DNA of 64,000 bases from Spongospora subterranea (Eukaryota > Endomyxa > Phytomyxea > Plasmodiophorida > Plasmodiophoridae). Shown one piece after another: positions 23,060-34,449 of this stretch. The stretch is taken from contig OUQQ01000149.1 of NCBI GenBank assembly GCA_900404475.1, forward strand, positions 2,249 to 66,248. The letters run 5' to 3'. Position 1 is the stretch's first letter; every line of letters begins with the position of its first letter. Both the position numbers and the translations under genes were made by a program. The notes under the pieces are model-generated. The model was not told the origin of the DNA. It saw only the letters and a list, made by a program, of their open reading frames with translations, and did not search any database.

Positions 23060-23289
23060 TGGAACCGGGGGCGAAATCTAACCCGACGCCATCAGAACAC
23101 ACGACACAGATCGCGGTAGCTAGTGCTTGGTGCACGATAATTGAAACAATAAGGCTCATGAGGAGAAGGGTACACCAAGAGCAATCGAACCCGGGCTCGA
23201 TGGGCAAAGGGGAGCAAATACACAGATAGTGGAACAAACGAGTACGATCATTTGCGATGATTTGTGGGAAACAAACAGAATAGATTTAG

Positions 23290-24933
23290 TTATTGTTGTT
23301 CTAGGAATAACGGGGGCGATGTCTCTAATCTCGCCGTCAATATCTCATAGCCAGCGTCGGTCGCCAGGATCGTATCTGAAAAAACGGGGGAGATTGAGCG
23401 AAATAAGTCGTCGGGATATTTCAATTTTAAAAATCGGGAACTCACGTTCGAACTGAGCGGAACGTTTTCCATCCTGGGTGACCGATGTCCAGTCATCGGG
23501 CCATGTCACATCGCGCCAATCACCGATATTGATCATCGGCTCGATCGTGAACGTCTGTCCCGGTCGAACAACGCCAACCTAAGACAGGGACAGACAGCTT
23601 AGCGCCAGGACCCGAACACACAATATTCACCGTCGATTACCGCCTTGTTCTTATTGTAATGGGGGATATTGGGGGTGGCGTGGAACAGGCTCCCGATCCC
23701 ATGACCACAATACGATCGCACCACAGAGAACCCGGCCGTATTCACGGTTCGGCTGATAACCGACCCGAACTCCCTGAACATCACCCCCGGCTTCACTGGT
23801 CGAAACCACAATTATCAATTCTTCGTCATCACCAAACATTTGACTGACAAAACCAACCTAGATCGATCGCGTTCATCATCGACGCATACGCCGTCTTCAC
23901 AAGTCTTTTCGACTCATCGTCCACATTCCCAACGAAATACGTCTCATTGATATCCTAACAAACACCGGGTCAATGGCGCGATCGCTCGCTCAAAATCGGC
24001 AAATCTGCGTTTTGTTTTACCCCATGAAACCCGCCATGATATAGTGAGATATCAATATTGATAATATCGCCATCTTGAAGGGGCCTCATATCGGGTATGC
24101 CATGGCAGATCACCTGATCGACCGGGGTTCAACGAGCAGAATTTTCCCCCGTTGACGACGATAGAACCCAACCGACCTCGTTGACCGATATGCAACAGGA
24201 TTTGGGGAATCCATGATAGTTGAGCGGCGATGGATACGAATCACGATCGATACACGCCTGGTGAACGATCGCGTCGATCTCGTCGGTCGTGATCCCGATA
24301 CGAATGGATCTCGCTGCGATATCCAGCACCTCCCTCGATAACTGACGTGTTGAAGAAAAAAAAAAAACGCAACGACAAGTTAGTGACGCGCCAGGGCGAT
24401 ACCGGTAATCATCTTCATCTTACACGACAGACTTTCCTCATTCCCTCGATCTGTTCTGGGGTTTTAATCTCGATTCGGGAGTCGCCCCGTTTCGCTTGTT
24501 CCCTGAGATCAGAGATTGGTTAAAAAAAAAGGGATAATGAGTGTCGGGCGGTGAAATGGGAATACGATATGGGAATGCCAAGAAGGGCGTAATCGGGTTT
24601 CACGACATGATCAGGAACATTACGATATGGAGTGACGAACTGTGGACGATGGGGACTGGTATAAGCGAATTCTGATCAAGATCTTCATATTATTGAAAAA
24701 ACAATTTCGGGCGTTGATCGGATGGAGCGATCGAGGGGATATTTACTGGGAGGAATATACGACTGGTTCTTGGCGATATATGTCGCCATCTTGTGGACGT
24801 CCTTGTGGGTGTCCCAGATCGATTTGAAGCAGTTCTGGGAGCAGAAATATACGGGAGGGAGTTTCAGGGCGACACATCGGGGGCATTGGCTGGACGAGGG
24901 CTGAGCACATCCAGGGGCGGAACAGACCCGCAT
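23290..24933 (-). CDS. METAP1: Methionine aminopeptidase type 1 (cytosolic)
   Basis: The start is at an ATG at 24933: MRVCSAPGC opens the two-zinc-finger N-terminal domain of eukaryotic MetAP1 ([29 protein letters not shown]). The linker [20 protein letters not shown] follows, then the catalytic domain: [75 protein letters not shown], and the ending [16 protein letters not shown]. The metal ligands (the two Asp regions, His in GHGIG, Glu in EPMI, and the last Glu) are all present. It removes initiator Met from nascent proteins at the ribosome. Multiple short introns. The first in-frame codon upstream is GTG, so the ATG was preferred. Confidence 0.95.
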
Positions 24934-25757
24934 GTCGAGCACGCTGGGATCTTTGACTGGATTCGGGGTACAGCACTCAAGATCCCCTTGCGCTAGGGGT
25001 CAAAACCCTAGGAGTTGGACATCTCGGACACCGTCACGGGGTCGGAAAAACTGGACTGGAATCGACACGATTTGTCTGATCGTTTCGTGATCGCCATTCA
25101 CTGATCTTGTCGTTATTGGGGTTCTTTCAAAAAGGGTGTTTATCGATCACCAATCGGAAGTCCGAAACAATGATGATCGTCGGCGATTGGAATTTGGTTC
25201 AGAAATACGTTCCAGTGATCAAGTTGCGATGATCAATTGTTCGGAAGCTGATGAGGTTCATGTTCGTTCTCGTGTGATCATTCTCCGACCTCCCTGTGAA
25301 GTCGCCAACTGATCCCCCTCCCCGTCCCTTGTTCACATATCGCCGATCAATGACATCCCAACCCCCTTCTCTCATGGTCAACACATGTTCCGATGTCAGA
25401 GAGTGGATCCTGCTCATCGATCCGCCGTCCCGTACTGTTCACTGATCGTCATCATCACCAGCTCATATCAAATCACAATTTGCTAAATATGACATCCCCT
25501 CGACCGTTGCCGATCACCGAATATCAACAAAATCTGATGTTTTTCCTGTGTGATCGCGTTCAACACATTTACCGTCGGTAGTTCCGGCGACATCTCCTCG
25601 CCGTCTCGCCAGCTATTACATCCGACAGAGATGGCCGAGCAGGAATGCGTCATTTCTCAACAGTTGAGGGATATACCCAAAACCCATCAGTTTACTGTCG
25701 AACGGTTCGAATCGCAAGTCGATACACTTTGGCATTGGTCTTCGACAGCGACAACAT
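24934..25757. other. Intergenic; no supported gene
   Basis: Only short, mutually overlapping open frames on both strands. No domain or codon signal that I trust. Confidence 0.4.
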
Positions 25758-25952
25758 TTACGTCCGGTGTCGGCTCAGCCCGAGTAGAGATGTTCGGTCT
25801 TTGGCGATTGTTGGTATTCGTTGATCCAAGGACTCGATGTGCAATTGCTGCTGTTGAAATCGTTGATCCATGGTCGCTACGCCGGCTTGTACATTGGCCA
25901 GAGCTGTGAGGATTTCTTTTACGGGCGTCGTTGGTTTCGACGCGAGGGACAT
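25758..25952 (-). CDS. Possible short coiled-coil protein or exon
   Basis: From an ATG at 25952 the frame reads MSLASKPTTPVKEILTALAN followed by a Q-rich amphipathic helix (DQRFQQQQLHIESLDQRIP). This looks coding, in contrast to its surroundings. A GTAAAT...GACAG intron near 25757-25692 could extend it by about 30 residues. No family recognised. Confidence 0.3.
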   Translation of the reverse strand: MSLASKPTTPVKEILTALANVQAGVATMDQRFQQQQLHIESLDQRIPTIAKDRTSLLGLSRHRT

Positions 25953-26352
25953 GGGTGAGTAAAGCGATGGGCGAGGATTGGGGGAGAGGGCCCAATCAAA
26001 GTACCAGGGTCGAGGGGAAGCGGTCGGCGGGGAGTGGCGATACGATCTAATAAACAGGAAACAAAATTCAAGATGAGACGAACGGCGGCGAATGTTGAGT
26101 CGGTTGAACTGTCAGGAACCCAATCACACAAGAGATGACTAGGAATCCATAGGACTTATGTGTTGAAAACCACATTTATAGGATCGAGTAATTATCAAAG
26201 TTCTTGGGATAATTGAGCAAGAACGTGGCGTTGGAACAAGTTGATATGGAATGGTTTACAGAACCTCTGATGATGATCACCCGGTGATGGGTCATCGGGA
26301 TATCGCACCAGCTGTCAAATTCAACCAGTATTCGGGTGAACGGGCGATGACA

Positions 26353-27170
26353 TCATTGCGAACGTGGACGGGGGCGGTGATCGAAAAGGTGGCGAGGTGA
26401 TGGACAGCGGGCGGTGGTTTGTGTTATAGCACATTGACCGGTTTCACCACAATCACAGTTTTCCCCCTCGCCCTGATTCATCTCACCAATATCGTGTACT
26501 ATCGTCCTCGTAAATCGTCCCTGATCTTTCAACTGTTTTTCTATTTCGACTGTGTTCTCTCTTTGTAAATGATCTGTGTGTTCCCCCTTATTGCCGTCTC
26601 TTTTCCCTCTTGACATATTATTGTGTGTATTTGATGTTTTGTGTCTTGATCTGTCGGTTTCTGTTTGTCTGTTCCTGTTGGCCTTATCTGGGTGTCTCAT
26701 CTGTGTCCGACTCATTTCCAATCCCAGACCTGATCCCATCACGACATTGAATTCTGTCCTAGAGAAAGGGCTCACCCTCGAGGGGTTGGGCGATAGCGCC
26801 ACCTGAACCCCGATCTCCATAATCCGATTGACCGTCTTACCCAGATCGGCAATTCCCTCCACTATCAATCCTCAGCAACACAGCCCAGGTCGTCGTCACG
26901 ATCACGACCCAACATGGTGATGACGAACGTGAGAACTCCTGTCGTCGAATCTTCCTATTTCGTGAACTTATTCGTCGTGTTCATCAATACGGCTAACGAG
27001 ATCAGGATATCACGACACGTCGACTCGATCGTCAACGAGTTCACGATCTCCAGGAGCTCCCAAACGTTGATCATCATCCTGTTGAGTCATCGTCATCGTG
27101 ACGCCGATTCGGGTTCGGCCGCCAACGGCCAACGTCATCTCGACACAATATCGGGGATCTGATCATCGAA
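26353..27170 (-). other. Region of weak, low-complexity open frames
   Basis: Minus-strand frames contain segments that look like exon pieces (MINVWELLEIVNSLTIEST near 27075; ADLGKTVNRIMEIGVQ near 26850). These are followed by a polar Asn/Arg/Thr-rich stretch of low complexity. Splicing them is not convincing, and no family is recognised. A diverged or fast-evolving gene divergent to the kinase at 27363 is possible. Confidence 0.25.
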
Positions 27171-27362
27171 AACACGACAGACCGCAATAAACCAACACCT
27201 TTTACCCATCGAGTACTTGTACCGCGATCGAGTTGTCCCATTAACCACCAGCTGAAGAACAACAACAGCCCAGAACGACAAAACCGATCGGCGAATATAT
27301 CTGAAAGGGAATGGGAGCGGGATAGGGCGGTGGATATAGAGAACGGGCACAGGATCAAGATC

Positions 27363-29508
27363 ATGTCGGAATGGGATTCACAGAATTCCTCATCGGATGA
27401 CGATAAGGAAATAACGCCCCGACCGTAATTTAGTTCCCGCGCCTTCGTCCCCCCCGATCCCTCATCGCCGTTCGTTCCTCTCCAGGGCCGTGTCCAGCCC
27501 CGTTCTCGTCGCCAGATCGACGCCGCGCAAGTCGCGGTCGTCGAAGACCAGGGCGAAGCGCGTTGGGCAATACGTGATCGGTCGAACAATCGGTAAAGGG
27601 TCGTTCGGCACCGTTAAAGTCGGAAGTCATATCGAGACCGGTGTCGAATACGCCCTCAAATTCCTCTCCAAGAAACAGGTCGTCGCCGATCCCAATCCGC
27701 TCTGTGTCGTTTCTCTGGAACTGATCGCGCGTTTGGTGTCAGGTCACCGATATATCGGAGGTCGAACACCTGTTCAGGGAGTCGGCGATCCTGACGTCGC
27801 TGAAGTGCGACAACATCATCAGGCTATATGAGGTGATCGACGATATCTCCCATATCGTCATGGTAATTGGCCCAACGCCGATCGCGAACACACCAATATC
27901 GCCGGCCGTCGCTGATCGTGTGGTTGTGGTTGTTGTTTGGGGGATCAGGTGATGGAGCTGGCGCAGGGCGGTGAACTATTCGACATGATCAAGGCGCGCC
28001 ACGCCCTGCCCGAACGCGAGACCTGTCGAATCTTCACCGAGATCGTGGCCGGTGTCGAATATTGCCACAGGAAGAACGTCATCCACCGCGACCTCAAACT
28101 CGAGAACATTCTCCTCGTCAACGGAACTGTCAGTTCTCGCCCACACACACACACAATCTCGACATCGTTGATATCCTAACGACGTCCTCAGGTGAAGGTC
28201 GCCGATTTCGGTCTGTCGAACACGGCGATGGTCGGGAAGACGGAGANGTCGAATCTTCACCGAGATCGTGGCCGGTGTTGAATATTGCCACAGGAAGAAC
28301 GTCATCCACCGCGACCTCAAACTCGAGAACATTCTCCTCGTCAACGGAACTGTCAGTTCTCGCCCACACACACACACAATCTCGACATCGTTGATATCCG
28401 AACGACGTCCTCAGGTGAAGGTCGCCGATTTCGGTCTGTCGAACACGGCGATGGTCGGGAAGACGGAGATGGGGACGATCTGTGGGACACCATCGTATCT
28501 GGCTCCTGAACAGATCAACCGCGATTCGGGTGTTGGTGGTCAAGCCGATCTATGGGCGATGGGTATCATCCTTTACGCCATGGTCGCCGGGTTCCTCCCG
28601 TTTTACGCCAAGACCACCCCGGCCCTGTTCAAGAAGATCCTCAATCTCGAGTTCTCCTATCCCGACTACTTCAGCGACGGTCCGTTTTGTTCTGTGAATC
28701 CGTTTTTTTTTTTGATCCGACGATGGCGATGGGATTAACCTCTGCCGTCGTTGAACACAGAACTGCAAGACCTGATCGGGCGATTGCTGACGCCCGATCC
28801 CGACAATCGGGCCACGATCGCCGAGGTCAAGAGCCATCCCTGGTTCCTCATGGAGCTGTCCGATCTGGCCGCGTCGTCCGAGCGCCAGGTGTCGGAGGAT
28901 CAGGTGAAGACGGCGCGCGACAAGGCCAACGAACGCCCATCGCCATCGCCCAAGGTCATCGCCCGGTTTTCCAACCCCATTTCGGTCACCTGAAAAACGC
29001 AACAACGCCATCTCAGGTCACGAAGACGAAATCGACCGATTCGAAGCCGATCCCTGTCAAATCCCCATCGCGATTGAACTCGTTGACGCCCCATAAACGG
29101 ATCGATTCGTGTCAACTCCCTCCGGTGCCGGCGTCCATCTCGACGTCGCCCAAGCACCGTCAAACAACGTCGGTCGTCCCACGACCCGGGAAGGCGTTCG
29201 GGTCCAATTCGACGGTGTCGTTGGCGAACGGGCAGTTCAAGATGAGGCCGTCGGGGCTCAGGAAATCGTCCATCGAATCGGGGCCGACGCCGGTGCCGTC
29301 CCCGAAATCGGTGCCCAGGATCATGAGCGCGTCGCGAATGCCCGAGATCGAGCCCGAGGCGGACGGCGACGACGCTGGCGGTGGTGGTGGTGGTTCGCCG
29401 CTGTTGCCGATCGTCCCCGAACCGGCTCGGGAGCGGCGCCCGCTCCCGAGTATAGAGACGCCCAACGCGGCGAGACGATCGGCCCAACGGCTCAATCCCA
29501 TCGATTAG
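27363..29508 (+). CDS. CAMK/AMPK-like serine/threonine protein kinase
   Basis: After removing the duplicated contig end, seven exons (27363-27424, 27486-27678, 27743-27862, 27949-28128, 28415-28679, 28761-28984, 29017-29508) make 511 codons. A Ser-rich N-terminus with SSPVLVARSTPRKSRSS leads to the kinase domain: GRTIGKGSFGTVKVG (P-loop), YALKFLSKKQ (catalytic Lys), HRDLKLEN, DFGLSN, CGTPSYLAPE and DLWAMGIILYAMVAGFLPF. The C-terminal 200 residues are disordered, Ser/Pro-rich, with a poly-Gly run. DFGLSN and the 'PFYAKTTPALFKKI' pattern place it in the CAMKL (AMPK/MARK/NIM1-like) group; the subfamily is not clear. The intron at 28985 is only 32 bp. Confidence 0.9.
28025..28469. repeat. 222-bp duplicate flanking a single n inside the kinase gene
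   Basis: Bases 28025-28246 and 28248-28469 are near-identical and abut the n at 28247. Both contain the HRDLKLEN exon end, the same intron and the start of the DFG exon. Only one copy is needed for an intact kinase. Confidence 0.92.
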
Positions 29509-29627
29509 AAACACCGTTTGATGTCGACACTGTCGTTTTAGATAAATTAACAAAAAGTGATAATTCAAATAAAAATCGCAGTTTTAGGACAAAAAAAAAA
29601 AATCTCAGATGAACCGCCTATAGTGTT

Positions 29628-30188
29628 TTATTCATTAACCGCCAACATTAAAAGGTCGAACACGAGGTCGTAGAATTCGGCTTTCAACGACGACACCAAA
29701 CCCAACGTATCGAGCGCCTTCACGAATCGCCTGGCCGTCAACCCAGCGATGGCCGGGATGCGAATGGCGCTGCCTCGCTCGGTCGACCTGTACACGAACT
29801 TCCAGAACTCGAGCTGGTCGCCGTCCGATAGCGCCAACGTGGCCATGCGCCGGGTGCAGGCCTGGACCACGCCGTCGACGCCCCATTTCGTGGCGACGAT
29901 GTGGGTCTGGGCGACGGCGATCTTGCTGGCCAGGTCGGTCGGTAGGTCGGGGAACGGCGTCCAGGCGTCGCCCACGTAAAGGTACTCGACGATGGCGGTG
30001 AAGGCGAACATGGGCACGTCGGGCAGGGCGATACAGGCCGAGCCGTTGCAGAACGAATCCTTCATCAGATGGATCGATAGTTTCGCCAGAACCGCTTTGT
30101 GAATGTGGACGATCTCCTGCGATTCCCCGATCAGGAACATGACGGTTCCCCCCGATATGATCGACCCGAAGTTCGAAGGTGTCGCCAT
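29628..30188 (-). CDS. BTB/POZ-domain protein
   Basis: A single exon of 186 codons runs from the ATG at 30188 to a TAA at 29628. The first 100 residues have BTB order: GGTVMFLIGESQEIVHIHKAV (strand and D/H-xxxx-HKAVL), an LSIHLMKDSF segment, then FTAIVEYLYVGD. A BACK-like helical part follows (ATKWGVDGVVQACTRRMA). BTB proteins form dimers and often serve as CUL3 adaptors. No kelch, MATH or zinc finger follows, so its partner is unknown. Its stop lies 119 bp from the convergent kinase stop. Lack of introns is unusual in this window. Confidence 0.75.
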   Translation of the reverse strand: MATPSNFGSIISGGTVMFLIGESQEIVHIHKAVLAKLSIHLMKDSFCNGSACIALPDVPMFAFTAIVEYLYVGDAWTPFPDLPTDLASKIAVAQTHIVATKWGVDGVVQACTRRMATLALSDGDQLEFWKFVYRSTERGSAIRIPAIAGLTARRFVKALDTLGLVSSLKAEFYDLVFDLLMLAVNE

Positions 30189-31271
30189 TGTTTAGGATTA
30201 GATATATGGTCCCGGCGACGACCGTTGTCCAGAGAAATCACATTGTCGGTCGATGTTGTTGACCCGGTGGACCAATCGCCATGGATTAGACCGGGGTTGA
30301 ACGGGTCAACCGATTATGGCAATGGATTGATTCTGGGGCACCGTTGATGGCGATAGACTGACGATCTGCCTTTATCTATCGCTGGTCGTTGCGCCTGTTC
30401 GATGTCGTTGCGTTGCCCGTAATTGTGATTCAGGTGTGATCTGGGGCGGTTTACCGAACCTATACCGAAACTAGAGATGTGCTCATTGATGCGTTTGTCG
30501 ATTGATGTGATGATTGTCGGGGAAGATCAAATAGGGCCTATTTCAGGGACTCTACTGCCATATCACCTTGTTGTAGCAGATTGACCATATCTGAGATGTC
30601 ATCGCTGTCATAGTTTTGACCAGATCATGTTCATGATATAGCAATAGGCCTGGTCTTTTCCTGTAATGACGACATTGGTACAGGGCTGTTGTTTATCACA
30701 TATGGGAATGTCGTCAACTCAGGGACAACGGCTCCAGTGGCCAGTTTCGAGGGCGTCGGACACGCCGATCAACACGATCTTCACATCTTGACCGCTTTCA
30801 TCATCACTTTCGTGGTCGAAAGATTCTTCCTGACGTCACCTGGCAAATATGGATCGCAGGGAATATGTGATGATTAATTGGTCCCTGATCCTGCCAAGAT
30901 ACGGATTCCCCCGATATTCCTTCAGAATACAAACCGCTCATCAGCCTATTGACCGCATAGATCGACTCTGGCGCCGCCGTTAACTTCATCGCCAACGACC
31001 CCGTTTTATTCATGTTGGATATCCAACATGTTCGACCAAGGAATTCCTGTCGTCGTACACGAATTCATGTCCTGGGGAAATCACAACTGAACAATCTCTG
31101 ACTGGTGATAATCGATGGGTTGATCTCCCTAATCTGTAATGAAACTCGTCCCGCATCGTTCCCATCGTTTGATATTTTTTCTCAATGCTCTCGATGGAAG
31201 AATATAATCCCCGACATGAATTGGGTAAGCACGCTCCAGACCCACCGAGGACTCAACGGATCTCATCATTT
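30189..31271. other. Intergenic; no supported gene
   Basis: Only short open frames (under 70 codons) with no recognisable motif. An inverted duplicate, ...catgttggatatccaacatg... (31012-31031), forms a short perfect palindrome. Confidence 0.4.
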
Positions 31272-31604
31272 TTAAGGTGGTTCATGTCTGACGAACCCAA
31301 GGAGGTTCGCCAGATAACTCGCTATGAACTTGTACGAATCGTCCTTGAACAGGTCTTCAATAAAAAGCTCAAACGTAGCGGGAGCGTTGATTAGGCTGAA
31401 CGGTAAACAGGAAATGGCCAATTCGTGTGCTGTTGTCCATATGTCGCCAGAACGGATTCCAACCAACTTGTCGACAGAGCGAAGACCGATCTTCCAAATG
31501 ACCGAATGCGGCTGGTAAAATCGTTCAGACGAGAAGTGTTCTCTGAGGTTGAAAAGCGTTGGAAACGGGAAGAGTCTCATGCATATCAACGATGAGGCGT
31601 TCAA
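31272..31604 (-). pseudogene. Ty3/gypsy reverse-transcriptase relic
   Basis: The 110-codon frame matches the core of a Ty3/gypsy reverse transcriptase: WKIGLRSVDKLVGIRSGDI (family 'kiDLrsGYhQI.i...DI'), LPFSLINAPATFELFIEDLF (family 'LPFGL.NAPATFQ..M'), then FIASYLANLLGF. The last is the catalytic YLDDILVF box, in which both aspartates are lost (YLAN). No flanking protease, RNase H or integrase was found. It is a dead fragment. Confidence 0.75.
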
Positions 31605-32317
31605 CAGCTATGGTTCAGGGTTCGATGTGTTGCCCAGAGACACGAGTGCCTGTACAAATTTTTGCGGTGTTCAAGTCCCCAAAGATACGGTACTTTGGGT
31701 GAAAGAAGTTCGCTTGTTGCGAAGATGCGCGATTCTGAGGACGGTCAACCTTTGGCAAAGTCCCCATGGCCAACCATGGCTGTTTAGAGCAGCATTGCTG
31801 AAATGCTGTCGCAAAACCCAACCCTTCAAAGCTCGTTTCGAGCAATTACAGAACAGTTTTGAGGCGCAAGAGATGGATTCAATGCGAAAGTCTGGGGCGG
31901 TGGAAGAGTTCAAGCTACTCTTGAGTTCAATCACGTATGGTATTGTATACAAAAGTTCACGGGTTCTTATGGTTCGGGTAATCGTTTTGTGTATTCCCAG
32001 GTGTTTCCCTACTTCAGGCCCTGGCCGCTACAAGTAGCTTGGGTGTTGCAGCCAAGCAAGCGGGTGTTGAGGTTTTCGGTCAGATCATCAGAAGATTAGC
32101 CATTGATGGGCCTGACACAGACGAAGAAATTGACAACTTCGACAGCGACGAAGAAAACTCGCTCAATCGAGACAGAAGACGCGTGGCGCCACCGAAATCT
32201 TTCTATTGGAGATTTTTTCTGTCTGCGACTCTTTATCTCGAGCAATCCGACCCTATTTTCAGCCGGCTTGCCCGACAAACATGGTATGGCGAGTTGAAAA
32301 CACTGCTGAGATTGTGA
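31605..32317 (+). CDS. Unrecognised acidic protein, at least two exons
   Basis: The last exon is well supported. After an acceptor near 31999 it reads SLLQALAATSSLGVAAKQAG, VEVFGQIIRR, an acidic run (DTDEEIDNFDSDEENSLN), PPKSFYWRFFLSATLY, and ends WYGELKTLLRL at 32317. Upstream, 31625-31790 reads well in one frame (YKFLRCSSPQRYGTLGERSS, MRDSEDGQPLAKSPWP), and 31855-31935 in another (EAQEMDSMRKSGAVEEFKLL), implying short introns. No family recognised. Confidence 0.45.
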
Positions 32318-32665
32318 CTAAATCGCCATCTTCGCCGTCCATGTCAATCAAACTACTCTGTCAAAGTTTGCAATAGTGTTTAGTTCTCGAAAATTTCAAC
32401 ATGTACTCAAAAGGGTTTTGTAATGGGAAAGTAAAAGAAAGAAAACGCTGCAGATTGACAGAGCGATGAGTGCCATGCCTTGGCATTATTTCGCCAGTAG
32501 TCTGACTGTGGCTCAGTGCCATGCCTTGGTAACCTGTTACCACTTATGACTGTGGGTTGTGTTGCACCTTAGGGCCACAGCTGGATGGAGCTGGTGGCGC
32601 ATAATATCGCCCTGTTCGAATTAATTCTGGCGGATTCGCCCGGCGAATATCGACACTTGTAGGCG

Positions 32666-34449
32666 ATGGTCGACAGATGGATCATCGCGTTCGCGATATT
32701 GATTTGTGCTGTATTGGTCGGGTTTCGTACATCTATGGTGCGGCCGATGAACTCCATTGAAGTGATGAGAGTTTGGGCCGACCATAATTGGAGCATGAGC
32801 AAGTCCCCCGAGCAGTTATGCACTGTTTCTCAACCCTTAACTATCGCACGCTTTAGGTACGACATCGTTGCCGATCTCCCGCTCATCGGTGTTGGCCAAG
32901 AACATATTGTCGAAAAACTTCAATGGGCTTCCGTCCTATCTTCATGTTCAATCAGATACCGTTCAGGTATCACTCATTCGTCGATACATCAATCAGGATC
33001 GATATAAAAAACTTCGAAAATTATGCCCTTCAGCGGGTTCATGCGATGTGATAACACCTGATCCTGTGCGGTTCTTTCTCAGCCCGTGTCGAGTGTTTGC
33101 GCCAACCTGCCCCATAGGTCTATAAATTAACGCCAATGCACATGGCCTCGTTATCGGGAGACCAGAACTCCATCGACTATTTACTCTCTCTGGGTGCGAA
33201 TCCTGATGCGATCGACGCATCGGCCAGAAAACCTGCAAACTTGACGTTCTCGTCGTTCATTGAGAATACCCGACGATTCGCCAAGCAGCGAGGATCTGCT
33301 TGCCAACTCCCCGAAGTGATAATCGATCCTGAAAACCCATTGATCGCGTTTGCCGAAATTCGGCGTTTGGTTGACGAAGGAGAACCGGTTGCCATTCGTG
33401 GACTGTTGCAATACATGAACGAATCCGCGCTTCTCGATTGGAATTTAGATATTTTTCTCAAACAGGTTTGCCGTTATCTCCCTGTCGATATTCAGCTATT
33501 GATCTCGAATCCGTCTGTAGTTTGGGAACGTTCAGGTCAAGGTCGGATCAGTACCGTATTCTTCATATTTTGGTCTTGAATCCGCCAAAATGGCGCTGCA
33601 TGAATACGTTTCCAACGCGACCGACAATACGTACGTGTTCAACAAGGATCCTGAAATNCCTGAAAACCCATTGATCGCGTTTGCCGAAATTCGGCGTTTG
33701 GTTGACGAAGGAGAACCGGTTGCCATTCGTGGACTGTTGCAATACATGAACGAATCCGCGCTTCTCGATTGGAATTTAGATATTTTTCTCAAACAGGTTT
33801 GCCGTTATCTCCCTGTCGATATTCAGCTATTGATCTCGAATCCGTCTGTAGTTTGGGAACGTTCAGGTCAAGGTCGGATCAGTACCGTATTCTTCATATT
33901 TTGGTCTTGAATCCGCCAAAATGGCGCTGCATGAATACGTTTCCAACGCGACCGACAATACGTACGTGTTCAACAAGGATCCTGAAATTAGCGCCGATGC
34001 AATGTCGTTTCTGGATCGATTTGTGACGGAGACATTTCCGAAGTATTTCACAGCACCTCGTGTACTCGGCGATGAGAGTATACATTTCTACCTTGGGCAA
34101 GTTGGTTCATGGCGTTTTCTGATGTAATTACAGTTGGGTGATGTTTTTGGTTTAGAAAGGGTCGGGCGCCCCATACCATCAGCACAGCGATGCAGTCAAC
34201 CTGCTGACGCATGGGAAGAAGCGCTGGATGATAACGCCACCTAACGATTCCGCGTACAGTCGAGTTCCCATTCATGATTACGTTGAAAGTTCTGGTCAGA
34301 TCCCAGCCTTAACGTGCGAACAATATGCCGGAGATGCATTCTATGTTCCCTTCGATTGGGGGCACGCCGTGCTGAACCTCGAAGATTACACGTTCGGATT
34401 TGCGTTGGAGCTTCTCAACGACCGAGATAGTTATCGGTTTCTGACATGA
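32666..34449 (+). CDS. Ankyrin-repeat and JmjC-domain protein (JMJD8-like)
   Basis: The N-terminus (ATG at 32666) has a hydrophobic signal/anchor (WIIAFAILICAVLVGF). An ankyrin repeat follows (LTPMHMASLSGDQNSIDYLL...GANPDAIDASARKP). The C-terminal half resembles JMJD8: EPVAIRGLLQ, a middle part with ALHEYVSNATDN, SIHFYLG, then GAPYHQHSDAVNLLTHGKKR and WMITPP, and GDAFYVPFDWGHAVLNLED. The HSD and WGH elements could supply the HxD...H iron triad of 2-oxoglutarate oxygenases. JMJD8 is an ER-lumenal JmjC-only protein, which would fit the N-terminal signal. Several short introns; exons upstream of 33100 are uncertain. The locus is drawn too long by about 330 bp because of the duplicate at 33658. 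Confidence 0.75.
33328..33988. repeat. 330-bp duplicate flanking a single n inside the JmjC gene
   Basis: Bases 33328-33657 and 33659-33988 are near-identical and abut the n at 33658. As at the other three sites, this is an unmerged overlap; only one copy is needed for the JmjC reading frame. Confidence 0.93.

Noticed and set aside
24933..24942. MetAP1 start nine bases further upstream
   Set aside because: The upstream codon is GTG. The ATG at 24933 directly precedes the first zinc finger, as in the family.
25690..25720. tRNA B-box-like word ggttcgaatc
   Set aside because: No matching A box at proper spacing and no cloverleaf can be drawn around it. It is best explained by chance.
28552..29016. 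Long plus-strand frame overlapping the kinase exons in another phase
   Set aside because: It is a shadow up to 29016. Only its last part, after the intron at 28985-29016, is the true kinase tail.
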